Positions 46,045 to 54,309 of a stretch of 64,000 nt of DNA are shown piece after piece; position 1 is the first letter of the stretch; the number at the start of each line of letters is the position of its first letter. The stretch covers positions 62,001 through 126,000 of the forward strand of contig NZ_MWQN01000001.1 of NCBI RefSeq assembly GCF_002024165.1. The letters run 5' to 3'. This DNA comes from Embleya scabrispora (GTDB taxonomy: Bacteria > Actinomycetota > Actinomycetes > Streptomycetales > Streptomycetaceae). The notes beneath the pieces were generated by a model that ran no database searches, was not told where the DNA came from, and saw only the letters and a list, made by a program, of their open reading frames with translations. The position numbers and the translations under genes are program-made.

Positions 46045-46974
46045 TCAGATGTCGAGGACGATCCGTGGGGTGCAGGCGCGCGAGACGCAGATCATGATGT
46101 ACTCGCCGCCTGCTTTTTCCTCTTCCGTGAGGACGTGATCGCGGTGATCGGGCCTGCCCTCCACCACGAGCGTCTCGCAAGCCCCGCATATCCCTTCGGA
46201 GCAGGAGCTCAGCGTGCTCACGCCGGCGTCGTCGAGTGCCTTGAGGATCGTCCCGTCGGCGGGCACCGTCACCGTGACACCGCTGCGTTTGGCCACGACC
46301 TCGAACGGTACGTCGCCGGCTACGGGCACGGTGGCCGGCGGAGCCGAAAAGCGCTCCAGGTGGAGCGTGCCCTGCGGCCAGGAGGAGGCTCGCTCCTGGA
46401 TGGCGTCGAGGAGCGAGCCCGGGCCGCAGGTGTAGACCGCGGTGTCCTGGCAGGGGTCACCGAGTGCCGTGTCGAGGTCGATCGGCCCGGCCTCGTCGGC
46501 GGCATGCACACGTACCCGCGAGGAGTCGAGTTCGTCGAGAAACGCCATCGAGGCCCGGCTGCGACCGCCGTAGGTGAGCTTCCAGTCCAGTCCTCGGTAC
46601 TCCGCTTCCCGAATCATCGGTATCAGCGGGGTGATGCCGATGCCGCCGGCCACGAAGCGGACGCGGGAAGGCGGGTCGAACGGGAAGTGGTTGCGGGGGC
46701 CCGCGACGTCGATCAGTGCGCCGACGCGCAACCGGTCGTGGATGAACCGGGAACCGCCTCGGCCGTCGGCCTCCCGCAGGACGCCGATGCGATAGGACTT
46801 CCGGTCGTCCGGGTCACCGCACAGCGAATACTGCCGGACCGAGCCGTCGCCGACCGTCAGGTCGATGTGGGCCCCGGGTCGCCATCCGGGCAGGTCCTGC
46901 CCGATCGGATCCACCAGGATGAGGGAGACGACTCCCGCGGCCTCCCATCGCACCTGTCTCACCAGCAACTGCAT
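46045..46974 (-). CDS. PDR/VanB-type oxidoreductase (reductase of the Rieske dioxygenase)
   Basis: A 309-residue reductase with an FMN-binding barrel ('RQYSLCGDP'), an NAD-binding domain ('FVAGGIGITPLIPMI', 'YTCGPGSLLDAI') and a C-terminal plant-type [2Fe-2S] domain with 'CSEGICGACET' and a later Cys in 'MICVSRAC'. This phthalate-dioxygenase-reductase architecture passes electrons from NADH directly to a Rieske oxygenase, so no separate ferredoxin is needed. It is the last gene of the aromatic degradation operon, 36 bases after the hydrolase gene. Confidence 0.9.
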   Translation of the reverse strand: MQLLVRQVRWEAAGVVSLILVDPIGQDLPGWRPGAHIDLTVGDGSVRQYSLCGDPDDRKSYRIGVLREADGRGGSRFIHDRLRVGALIDVAGPRNHFPFDPPSRVRFVAGGIGITPLIPMIREAEYRGLDWKLTYGGRSRASMAFLDELDSSRVRVHAADEAGPIDLDTALGDPCQDTAVYTCGPGSLLDAIQERASSWPQGTLHLERFSAPPATVPVAGDVPFEVVAKRSGVTVTVPADGTILKALDDAGVSTLSSCSEGICGACETLVVEGRPDHRDHVLTEEEKAGGEYIMICVSRACTPRIVLDI

Positions 46975-47010
46975 GGATTGTTCCTCCTCGGGAACCGTCG
47001 AGCGCGGTGG

Positions 47011-47877
47011 TCAGGCGCGGAGGAAGTCGGTGACGAGCGAGTCGTGCTCCTCGGGCTTCTCCCACTGGGGCCAGTGACCGGCGTCCGCGATGCAGGAGTA
47101 CTGCGCATCGGGGATGAGGGAGGCGAGCTTGCGGCCGAACTGCGGACCGGTGCCGGGGTTGTGGTCGCTCCAGAGCACCAGGGTCGGCTGTCGGATCCGG
47201 CCGAGCATCTGCGGGGTGATGCGGTGTGGCGAGTCGGACCGAAAGCTGTTCCGCATGACGTTGACAAGGCTGTCGCGGGTCTCGGGGCGCCGGTAGAAGA
47301 ACTGCCGCAGCGTGACGAGTTCCTCGGTGACGCGGTCCGGCTCGGCCATCAGCCACTCGAGCCGTTTGCGGACCGTCTCCCGGGTCGGGTCGCCGATCGC
47401 GGCGAGCGAGCGCTCCCGAAGGCTGTCGCCGGCCGCGAGTTGCTCCGGCGTGACGTGCCCTTCCTCGACCACGGCACCGGCGGTGGTGTTGAGGATGATC
47501 CTGCCGACGCGGTCGGGATGGTGCAGTGCCGTCCACATGCTCACCCAGCCGCCCAGGGACTCGCCCTCGAGGTGGGCGGTGTCGGCGCCGATCGAGTCCA
47601 TCAGGTCGACGACCTGTTCGGCGTAGGTCGGCACCATCTCGGTGGTGAACGGTCGGCCCGAGGAGAAGCCGTGCCACAGCAGGTCGATGGCGATGACGTG
47701 GAAATGCCTGCTCAACCGCATGATGTTGCGGCTGTACGCCTCGGCGTGGCCGCCGTTCCCGTGCATCAGGATGAGCGGCTCCCCCTCGCCGGCCTCGATG
47801 ACGCGGGTCTTGAACTCGGTGCCCCGGTACCCGACCGAGGCACCGACGAGATCGTTCCAGATGCTGTTCACGGACAT
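47011..47877 (-). CDS. Alpha/beta hydrolase, meta-cleavage-product hydrolase type
   Basis: A 288-residue alpha/beta hydrolase. 'LILMHGNGGHAEAYSRNI' is the oxyanion loop, 'LEGESLGGWVSMWTAL' the nucleophile elbow and 'DAGHWPQWEKPEEH' holds the catalytic His. The motif GHWPQWE and the C-C bond hydrolase pattern fit enzymes such as BphD and MhpC that hydrolyse the ring-cleavage product of extradiol dioxygenases. It lies directly downstream of the extradiol dioxygenase gene, which supports this role. The start was set at ATG 47877 with GGGAGGCGG upstream. Confidence 0.85.
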   Translation of the reverse strand: MSVNSIWNDLVGASVGYRGTEFKTRVIEAGEGEPLILMHGNGGHAEAYSRNIMRLSRHFHVIAIDLLWHGFSSGRPFTTEMVPTYAEQVVDLMDSIGADTAHLEGESLGGWVSMWTALHHPDRVGRIILNTTAGAVVEEGHVTPEQLAAGDSLRERSLAAIGDPTRETVRKRLEWLMAEPDRVTEELVTLRQFFYRRPETRDSLVNVMRNSFRSDSPHRITPQMLGRIRQPTLVLWSDHNPGTGPQFGRKLASLIPDAQYSCIADAGHWPQWEKPEEHDSLVTDFLRA

Positions 47878-47927
47878 CGGTCCGCCTCCCTTGCTGCGAG
47901 AATTCGGTGATCGACGCGCCGAGTCGG

Positions 47928-48803
47928 TCAGTAGCGCTGGTGTCCCCACACCTTGTCGCCCGTGTGGTTGGTGGCGATGTGCGTCGCGGGGTCGATCAGC
48001 AGGCCGCCGGCGCCGTACTCGAGCCTGAAGCCGGACGGCGTGTCGAGGTAGCAGGAGATCATCCGGTCGTTGACGTGCCGACCGAGTCCCACCGGCGGCT
48101 GGGCACCCGAGGCGTGTACGCGATCCATCGCTCGGCCGACCATGTCGACGTGCGTCGGCTCGAGCATCAGGTGGCTGACCGAGGGCGCGGCGGGGTCACC
48201 CTGGATCAGGGCGAGACTGTGATGACGCTCGTTGACGTGCAGAAAGTTGATCAGCCGCGGCGGCATGATCAGGTAGTCACTGAGCCCGAATCCGAGGACG
48301 TCGCGGTAGAACTCGTTGCAGGCATCGAACTCGACGGTGCGGAGCACGATGTGGCCCACCCCGAGCGCGCCGGCGACGAACTCCACTCCCGCGGGCGAGT
48401 GGAACGGATTCGGATCGGCGCTCGGACCCCAGTAGAACTCCATCCGGTTGCCGTCCGGGTCGTGGCTGCTGTAAAGCTCCGCGACCCCACGCTGCCGGGC
48501 CGAATTCGGCGGCTCCTCGACCACGTCGAAGCCGTGCCTCGTGAGGTGGTCGACCAGCGCCGCGAGTGCGTCGGGTGACGCGGTCTCCCAGCCGAGGTAC
48601 GCGAGCCCCTCCTCGGCGCCCGCCGCGACGGCGATCCGCCACGAGCGCTCGTCCATGCGCAGGCGCAGTTCCGTCTCCGCCGCGTCGGCGGTGGATACGT
48701 CCTGGAGTCCGAGAATGCCTGTTCCGAATGTTCGCCAGTCCTCGAGTCGGGCACTGGTGAATCCCACGTAACCGAGCGCGCGGATATACCGGTCCTGTTT
48801 CAT
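47928..48803 (-). CDS. Extradiol ring-cleavage dioxygenase (type I, VOC superfamily)
   Basis: A 291-residue two-domain glyoxalase/bleomycin/dioxygenase-fold protein like BphC. The N-terminal domain ('IRALGYVGFTSARLEDWRTFGTGILGLQ') is the non-catalytic repeat. In the C-terminal domain likely iron ligands are His in 'GVGHIVLRT', His in 'NERHHSLAL' and Glu in 'FRLEYG'. It opens catechol-type rings next to the hydroxyls. The gene lies between the Rieske beta-subunit gene (22 bases upstream) and the hydrolase gene. Confidence 0.9.
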   Translation of the reverse strand: MKQDRYIRALGYVGFTSARLEDWRTFGTGILGLQDVSTADAAETELRLRMDERSWRIAVAAGAEEGLAYLGWETASPDALAALVDHLTRHGFDVVEEPPNSARQRGVAELYSSHDPDGNRMEFYWGPSADPNPFHSPAGVEFVAGALGVGHIVLRTVEFDACNEFYRDVLGFGLSDYLIMPPRLINFLHVNERHHSLALIQGDPAAPSVSHLMLEPTHVDMVGRAMDRVHASGAQPPVGLGRHVNDRMISCYLDTPSGFRLEYGAGGLLIDPATHIATNHTGDKVWGHQRY

Positions 48804-48824
48804 GACGAGTCCCCTATCCAGCGA

Positions 48825-49361
48825 TCAGACGATGTCGGTCATGTCATAGGGCTGCACATCGGCGTCGAGCACCACCGCATGGCGGAGAATCTCGAAGCCC
48901 TCGCCCTTCCCGGCCAAGAGGTCGTCGTATGTGCCCGCGGCGTGGACCTCGGAGTGTCCGTCGAGGCCGGTGCGAACCAACACCGCACTCGCCTTCACGT
49001 TGAGCGTGCCGTCGCTCTCGACGAAGACGCGCAGGTTGCCGATGAGATGGACCCGGGGCTTGCGCTGCATGCGCCAGTATCCGGAGAGGTAGGCCGCACG
49101 CACCTGAAGCGCGACGATCCCTCGCTCCTTCGTCAGGTACAGGCCCGTGTCGGCGTTCTCCCGATCCGTCACGGAGTACTCGGCGTCCTTGTGGAAAAAG
49201 CCCAGCCAATCGCGGTAGCGGTCCTCGTCCAGGCACGCCGCCCAATCGGCGTAGAAGGCGCGCACCCGCTCCATGAGGGCCGGATCGTATGTGCGGGTTC
49301 CACTGGTCGGCGCCGTCCGCTGCTGCACGACCTCGTGCTCGAATACGTGCTGCTCACTCAT
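48825..49361 (-). CDS. Rieske aromatic-ring dioxygenase, beta (small) subunit
   Basis: A 178-residue protein of the ring-hydroxylating dioxygenase small-subunit family (NTF2-like fold): 'MERVRAFYADWAACLDEDRYRDWLGFFHKDAEYSVTDREN', 'LQVRAAYLSGYWRMQRKPRVHLIGNLRVFV' and 'VKASAVLVRTGLDGHSEVHAAGTYDDLL'. It assembles with the alpha subunit and has no metal site. Its ATG (49361) lies eight bases inside the end of the alpha gene, which indicates coupling. Confidence 0.88.
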   Translation of the reverse strand: MSEQHVFEHEVVQQRTAPTSGTRTYDPALMERVRAFYADWAACLDEDRYRDWLGFFHKDAEYSVTDRENADTGLYLTKERGIVALQVRAAYLSGYWRMQRKPRVHLIGNLRVFVESDGTLNVKASAVLVRTGLDGHSEVHAAGTYDDLLAGKGEGFEILRHAVVLDADVQPYDMTDIV

Positions 49362-50652
49362 GAACGAGCCCCTTCTCCAACACGATCGGCTCTTCGTTGA
49401 TGTAGGAATTCCAGAGCTTGTGGAAGCACCGCAGCGAGTATTCGTCGAACTTGTCGCCGACCTTGCCCGGCTTGAGACCGCGACCCATGTGGGAGGTGGC
49501 GAGGCTGGTGCCCCGCAGTCCGCTCTGGGCACGTACCGACGCCTCGAGGTCGTCGGCGGTGATCTTGCCCCAGGAGCCCTGGGAATCGGCGCCGGTCTCC
49601 AGGCGCCGCTTGCGCTCCGCCGCCGACTCGCCGACCTTGCCCAGGATGATGAGTTCCACGACCGTGCGATCCAGGTCGAGGGGCGTCGCGACCTCCAGGA
49701 AGATGCTGGTGCCGTCCGCGTCGTATTGCAGGTCGAAGTTCGGGAAGACCGCGAAGATGGTGTTGCCGTGACGGACGTCGCGCTCCCACGCCGCGAGTCG
49801 GGCTTCCTGTTCCTGCGCGGTATGGCCGCGACTGGCGGAGTCCTCGACCGTCAGCGTGAGGTTCTCGCCCAGCTCTGCGGAGAGGCCGGCGGCGTACTTC
49901 TCGATGTTGAACCCGCCGTACGCCGGGAACGTCAGCATCGAGTGGCCGCTGGCCAGTTCGTAGTTCCTGCCGGGTTGCATGCCGCCGCGGCCGTCGGCGA
50001 TCATCCGGTGCAGGAACTGCGGGTGGTAGTTGTCCCGGAAGTTGTCGGTCCAGAGCTTCCAATTGCCCGGGTAGTCCCATCGGGCGCGACCGATCACCTC
50101 GGTATCGGCCATGAATTCCCGCAGGTATCGCGCCGCCTCGCCCAGGTAGTCCTCGAAGTTCTCGACGGCCGGGTCGATGGCGGCGAAAACGAGGCCGGCG
50201 AACTCCGCGACCTTCACCGGCGTCAAGCCGTACTCGGATTTGTCGAGGCCCTCACCATAGGCCCGCGGGAACGGCACCCCGATGAGGTCGCCTTTGTCGC
50301 TGAAGGCCCAGGCGTGGTACATGCACTTCACCGAACCCGGACACGTGCCCTTGGCGCCGAGGAGTACCTCGACTCCGCGGTGCGTGCACGCGTTGTGGAA
50401 ACCGCGGATGACCCCGTCGGTGCCGCGCCACACCGCAACCGGTTCTCCGGCGATCCTGGCCGTTCGGTAGCTGCCCGCCTCGGGGAGTTCGGAGGTATGG
50501 CAGACGAGTTGCCAGGTACGCCGGAAGATCTTGACCCGCTCCTCCTCGTAGAGGCCGGGATCGGTGTAGTTCCTCCGGGGCACCAGCATGGGCGAGGTGC
50601 GCGTGTGCTCGTCGCGGGACGGCGTCGGAGGTTCTTCTGCCTGCGCGGTCAT
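49354..50652 (-). CDS. Rieske aromatic-ring dioxygenase, alpha (large) subunit
   Basis: A 432-residue oxygenase component. The Rieske [2Fe-2S] ligands are Cys89/His91 ('ACTHRG') and Cys110/His113 ('CMYHAW'). The mononuclear iron site is in 'NFRDNYHPQFLH', with His210 and His215. It installs two oxygen atoms on an aromatic ring using electrons from the reductase at 46045. Its substrate range cannot be read from sequence. ATG 50652 follows AAGGGAG and is preferred to an upstream ATG at 50697. It heads the five-gene operon and is divergent from an MmyB regulator gene. Confidence 0.92.
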   Translation of the reverse strand: MTAQAEEPPTPSRDEHTRTSPMLVPRRNYTDPGLYEEERVKIFRRTWQLVCHTSELPEAGSYRTARIAGEPVAVWRGTDGVIRGFHNACTHRGVEVLLGAKGTCPGSVKCMYHAWAFSDKGDLIGVPFPRAYGEGLDKSEYGLTPVKVAEFAGLVFAAIDPAVENFEDYLGEAARYLREFMADTEVIGRARWDYPGNWKLWTDNFRDNYHPQFLHRMIADGRGGMQPGRNYELASGHSMLTFPAYGGFNIEKYAAGLSAELGENLTLTVEDSASRGHTAQEQEARLAAWERDVRHGNTIFAVFPNFDLQYDADGTSIFLEVATPLDLDRTVVELIILGKVGESAAERKRRLETGADSQGSWGKITADDLEASVRAQSGLRGTSLATSHMGRGLKPGKVGDKFDEYSLRCFHKLWNSYINEEPIVLEKGLVHE

Positions 50653-50991
50653 CGGTTTGTCTCCCTTCGAGACACTCGCATCGGGACGTGTACTCACTTC
50701 GAGATCGCGCTCGGCGAATACGTGCTGTTTCCTTGCGCCGAAAATCCGGGATGGCTTCGATCGTTGTGCGGATTGCGTGGACCTCGGTCGGCGCCCGGAT
50801 CTCGCACGCAGAGGGATGTCGTCGGCTCGGGTTTCGAGGCGGTTGGAATTGCCGCACCGGAATCACCGGGAACCGGGTGGATTCAGTGTGCGGGAATTGC
50901 CCGCCCCCGCGGCAGAGCCGGTCGATACGCGGTCCAGGTAACGCGTACCGGCAGTACGTGTCGGGCCGTCCCGGGCGTACAGTTTCGGACC
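50653..50991. promoter_or_regulatory. Divergent promoter region of Rieske operon and MmyB gene with imperfect dyad
   Basis: The 339-base gap holds the promoters of both divergent units. An imperfect dyad spans 50847-50898: the left half ATTGCCGCACCGGAATCACC reappears, reverse-complemented with a few changes, in the right half (50876-50898). The centre is about CGGGAACCGG. It is a candidate operator for the MmyB regulator. No clear -10/-35 boxes were seen. Confidence 0.4.
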
Positions 50992-51855
50992 ATGGCACCT
51001 GAAGACAATGAGCTGGGAGATTTCCTCCGCTCTCGCCGTGCACGCGTGAACCCGACGAGCTTCGGCGGCGCGCCCGGCATCGGGCGGCGCGTACCCGGCC
51101 TTCGGCGGGAAGAGGTGGCCGCGCTCGCCGGCATCAGCGTCGAGTACTACGCCCGCCTCGAACGCGGTCGGAAAGTGCGTGTCTCCGAGACGGTGTTGGG
51201 CGCCATCGCCCGCGCCCTGGGCCTGAACGATCTCGAGACCGCGCACCTGCGCGACCTCGCGCACTCCGTGGAGAAGGTTCCGCCGGCCGCCGAGGCGCGT
51301 GATCATGCCGGCGATGCCGTACGCCCGGAGCTACAGGTGATCACCGATGCGCTCGGTCCACTGCCGGCGTGGATCACCAACTACCGGATGGACTTCCTTG
51401 CCGGGAACCGCGAGGCCCGCGCAATCTACGCGCCCCTCCTCGCCAACCCCGAAGACAGGGGCAACCGGGCGCGCTTCCTCTTCCTCAACCCGGCCGGCAG
51501 GGCCTTCGAGTGCCGATGGGAGCGTGTCGCCGACGAGGCGGTGGGCGCGCTCCGGTGGTACGCCACACGTCATCCCGACGATCGCGAACTCTCCAGGCTC
51601 ATCCTCGATCTCAACGCGCGCAGCGCGGAGTTCAGGTCCCGCTGGGGCGATCACAACATCAGTCACCATCGCTCGGGCGACGTGCACGTGAACCATCCGA
51701 CCATCGGCGAACTCGACCTGCCCTACGAGCGCCTCGACGTCACTCACGACCCGGGCTTGAGCCTGTTCATCCACGTGGTGGAACCCGGTTCGACTCTCGC
51801 GCGCAGGCTAGCCGCCCTGGTCGCCGACGGCTCCTCGGCGACCCCGCGGGTGTAG
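50992..51855 (+). CDS. MmyB/XRE-family helix-turn-helix regulator
   Basis: A 287-residue member of the MmyB-like group. The XRE domain reads 'LGDFLRSRRARVNPTSFG', 'RRVPGLRREEVAALAGISVEYYARLERGRKVRVSETVLGAIARAL'. The ligand domain contains 'PAWITNYRMDFLAGNREARAIYAPLL', 'VRFLFLNPAGR'-like text and 'VHVNHPTIGELDLPYERLDVTHDPGLSLFIHVVEPGS'. Divergent from the Rieske dioxygenase operon, it likely controls it in response to an aromatic substrate. ATG 50992 has no strong ribosome site directly upstream. Confidence 0.88.
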   Translation: MAPEDNELGDFLRSRRARVNPTSFGGAPGIGRRVPGLRREEVAALAGISVEYYARLERGRKVRVSETVLGAIARALGLNDLETAHLRDLAHSVEKVPPAAEARDHAGDAVRPELQVITDALGPLPAWITNYRMDFLAGNREARAIYAPLLANPEDRGNRARFLFLNPAGRAFECRWERVADEAVGALRWYATRHPDDRELSRLILDLNARSAEFRSRWGDHNISHHRSGDVHVNHPTIGELDLPYERLDVTHDPGLSLFIHVVEPGSTLARRLAALVADGSSATPRV

Positions 51856-51953
51856 GTCGCGGACACGGGAGCGCGGCCGGGCCGGCGGCCGTGTTCGGGT
51901 CGTTGCCCGCCCGCGCCGTCGTCGCTCGACGGCGTGGGCGAGGCGATGGGCGG

Positions 51954-52847
51954 CTACTGGTAGGACGGGTCCTGCCAGGGGCCGATGCTGCGGGAGCGGA
52001 CGGGTTCGACGAAGCGGGGCCCGACGGTGTTGGGGTGGTCCGGGCCCCAGTTGGTGGCCTCGCCCTGCATGACCACGCGCGCGTTGTCGGTGTACCAGTC
52101 GACGAGGTCGCTGTCGGAGCGCAGCAGCCAGGTGCAGCCGTGTTCGGGGTCGGCGGTGAAGTCGCCGTGGCGGATGAGGGCGGGGCGCCAGAAGTAGGTG
52201 CCGGGCCACATCTTTCCGTAGTTGTAGTCGAAGGCGCCGTCGAGGCAGTAGGACTCCTCGGTGCAGGGGTGGTGCGCCATCGGCTCCTCCCGCCAGCCGG
52301 GCTTGGCCTTGATCAGGCGGGTGTAGAAGCCGGTCTTGGCGTCGCGGTGCAGCAGTTTGATGTAGAGGCCGGGGACGGGTGTGCCACCGAGGTCGAAGCG
52401 CATCGGGCTGCCGTCCTTGACGTCGATCCACGGCATGGCGGACGAGTCGAGGACCACGAGTTTCTGGTCTTCGCGGACGGTGGGCCGGTCGCGGTCGCCG
52501 GGTTCGAAGGTCCAGTCGCCGTATTCGCGGAACAGGAGGATCTCCGTACCGGCGGTGACGGTGACGGGTGGCGTCAGTACGCCGGCGGGGGTGGTCCAGT
52601 AGCCCTCGGGGCCCAGGGTGGTGTCCCCGATGGTGACGGAGCCGGACAGGACGTACCACTCGGTGTCGGCCTGGTGGGTGCCGGCGGGTCGGGTCCAGTC
52701 GCTGGTGAAGCGGACCTTGAGGGAGGCGGAGCCGTCTTCCTCGTCGTAGCTGAGGTTGAGCTGTTCGGCGGTGCCGGTCGCGTGTCGGAACTCGGCGGGG
52801 TGCCAGATGAGGTCGCGTTCGTCGATGAGTTCTACGTGGGGTCGCAC
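51954..52847 (-). CDS. Double-cupin protein, DUF4437-like
   Basis: A 297-residue protein with two cupin-like halves. The first ('LKVRFTSDWTRPAGTHQADTEWYVLSGSVTIGDTTLGPEGYWTTPAGV') has the spaced His/Glu pattern of a metal cupin. The second ('YTRLIKAKPGWREEPMAHHPCTEESYCLDGAFDY') contains His-His and Glu. It resembles the DUF4437 family. It is divergent from the TetR gene and part of the catabolic locus, so a hydrolase, isomerase or dioxygenase role on a small polar substrate is possible. ATG 52847 has a GGAGGAGACACC ribosome site. Confidence 0.7.
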   Translation of the reverse strand: MRPHVELIDERDLIWHPAEFRHATGTAEQLNLSYDEEDGSASLKVRFTSDWTRPAGTHQADTEWYVLSGSVTIGDTTLGPEGYWTTPAGVLTPPVTVTAGTEILLFREYGDWTFEPGDRDRPTVREDQKLVVLDSSAMPWIDVKDGSPMRFDLGGTPVPGLYIKLLHRDAKTGFYTRLIKAKPGWREEPMAHHPCTEESYCLDGAFDYNYGKMWPGTYFWRPALIRHGDFTADPEHGCTWLLRSDSDLVDWYTDNARVVMQGEATNWGPDHPNTVGPRFVEPVRSRSIGPWQDPSYQ

Positions 52848-52926
52848 GGTGTCTCCTCCGCATCGATTTTCCGATGCAGAATGTATCTCTTACTTAAACC
52901 CAGGACAAGATGTATCGTTAATTGTC
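52848..52926. promoter_or_regulatory. AT-rich divergent promoter with ATGTATC repeats
   Basis: This 79-base gap between the cupin and TetR genes is markedly AT-rich for the region. It contains two direct copies of ATGTATC (near 52881 and 52910), each followed by T/A-rich bases. They are candidate binding sites for the TetR protein. Confidence 0.45.
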
Positions 52927-53487
52927 GTGACCAGACCCGGCCGCCCTGCGGGGCCCACCGACGACACCACGACGGTCGTGCTGACCGCCGCACTGGAACT
53001 CCTGTTGACCGAGGGCGCGGTGGCGCTGACCCCCCAACGGCTGCACGCCGTGACGGGGGTCTCGCGCTCGACCGTGTATCGGCACTGGCCCACCCCTCGC
53101 GACTTCCTCGAGGCCCTCATCGCCGTCGCGCCGCTGCCGCCGCGCACGTCGAGCGGAGACCTCGCCCGAGACCTGCACACCGAGGTCGACCTGCTGTGCA
53201 ACCGCCTGCGGGACAAGCCCGTCGGCGGATTCCTCCAGGCGCTGGTGGCGGCGGCGTCCGCCGACCCCTCCACCGCCGACCTGCGGCGCCGCTACGTCGG
53301 GGACCTGCTCGCCCCCTTCCACGACACCCTGCGGACCGCGGGCGTCAAGGCGAGCGCGCGCGAGGACGCGGTCGCGGCGATCGTCTCCCCCCTGCTGGTG
53401 GACGCCCTCCTGTTGGATCGACCCACCGCACGGGCACGGGCCCACCGCACCGTGGACGAGACGGTCGCGAGGGTGGTGCGGGCATGA
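52927..53487 (+). CDS. TetR-family transcriptional regulator
   Basis: A 186-residue regulator. The helix-turn-helix domain is 'VLTAALELLLTEGAVALTPQRLHAVTGVSRSTVYRHWPTPRDFLEALI' near residues 18-65, and the C-terminal half is a small helical ligand domain ending 'VARVVRA'. The start is GTG 52927 ('VTRPGRP'), directly after the AT-rich gap. Its stop overlaps the ATG of the next gene (ATGA). It is divergent from the cupin gene and probably controls both sides of the catabolic locus. Confidence 0.87.
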   Translation: MTRPGRPAGPTDDTTTVVLTAALELLLTEGAVALTPQRLHAVTGVSRSTVYRHWPTPRDFLEALIAVAPLPPRTSSGDLARDLHTEVDLLCNRLRDKPVGGFLQALVAAASADPSTADLRRRYVGDLLAPFHDTLRTAGVKASAREDAVAAIVSPLLVDALLLDRPTARARAHRTVDETVARVVRA

Positions 53488-54227
53488 CGAACGCCGTCGG
53501 GCCGCGGGCCGTGTTCGGGGTGGTCGTCCCGAGCACCAACACCGTGGTGGAACACGACTATTGGAAGGCCGGGGTGGACGGCGTCGCCTTCCGCGCCGGG
53601 TCGATGCACATCACCGATCCGGCCATCGCCGACGATCGCGACTTCGAGGCCCTGTTGGTCCAGATCCGCGCCTCGATCGACACCGCGGTGCGCGACGTGC
53701 TCACCGCGGAGCCGGACCGCCTGGTGATGGGGATGTCGGCGGAGACGTTCTGGGGCGGCGTGGCGGGCAACGCGGCGTTCGAGCGGCGGCTGCGCGAGCG
53801 CACCGGCCTGCCGGTGACCACCGGCGCCGCCTCCTGCCGGGCGGCACTAAAGGAGTTGGGCTGCCGGCGCATCGTGGTCTTCTCCCCGTACCAGCCGATC
53901 GCCGACCGCGAGGTGGGCCGGTTCTTCACCGAGGCGGGCTTCGACGTCGCCGCGATCACGGGCCTGCGCTGTCCGACCGCGATGGACATCGCCCGGGTGC
54001 CCGACGAGCGACTGCGAGATGTCGTGGCCGAGTTGGACGCGCCGGATGTCGACGCCGTCGTCCAGGTGGGCACGAATCTGTCGTTCGTGGCCCTGGCCGG
54101 CGAGCTCGAGGCGGAGTTGGGGAAGCCGGTGATCGCCATCAACACCGCGACACTGTGGCACGCGTTGCGCGAGCACGGGATCGACGATCGGTTCCCGGAC
54201 GCGGGCGTGCTGCTGCGCGAGCACTGA
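53484..54227 (+). CDS. Maleate isomerase / Asp-Glu racemase-superfamily protein
   Basis: A 247-residue protein resembling the maleate cis-trans isomerase and arylmalonate decarboxylase group: 'FGVVVPSTNTVVEHDYW', 'RLVMGMSAETFWGG', 'TGLPVTTGAASCRAAL', 'RRIVVFSPYQPIADREVGRFFTEAGFDVAAITGL' and 'DVDAVVQVGTNLSFVALAGELEAELGKPVIAINTATLWHALREHG'. In the well-studied isomerases the loops at 'GMSAE' and 'VQVGTN' carry the two catalytic Cys. Here neither is Cys, so the chemistry may differ. It overlaps the TetR gene by four bases and ends just before a terminator. Confidence 0.7.
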   Translation: MTNAVGPRAVFGVVVPSTNTVVEHDYWKAGVDGVAFRAGSMHITDPAIADDRDFEALLVQIRASIDTAVRDVLTAEPDRLVMGMSAETFWGGVAGNAAFERRLRERTGLPVTTGAASCRAALKELGCRRIVVFSPYQPIADREVGRFFTEAGFDVAAITGLRCPTAMDIARVPDERLRDVVAELDAPDVDAVVQVGTNLSFVALAGELEAELGKPVIAINTATLWHALREHGIDDRFPDAGVLLREH

Positions 54228-54259
54228 GTGGTCGCCCTCCCCCGAGGGAGGGCGACCAC
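54228..54259 (+). terminator. 14-bp hairpin terminator after the isomerase-like gene
   Basis: Perfect arms 54228-54241 and 54246-54259 with a four-base loop start at the base after the TGA of the isomerase-like gene. Confidence 0.85.
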
Positions 54260-54263
54260 GTGC

Positions 54264-54292
54264 CGACGGCGGCCGTACTCCGGCCGCCGTCG
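54264..54292 (-). terminator. 12-bp hairpin terminator after the ABC importer operon
   Basis: Perfect arms 54264-54275 and 54281-54292 around TACTC lie 18 bases after the stop of the LivF-like gene. It is probably the terminator of the leftward operon. Confidence 0.75.
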
Positions 54293-54309
54293 CGTGTGTC
54301 CGCGTGGTT

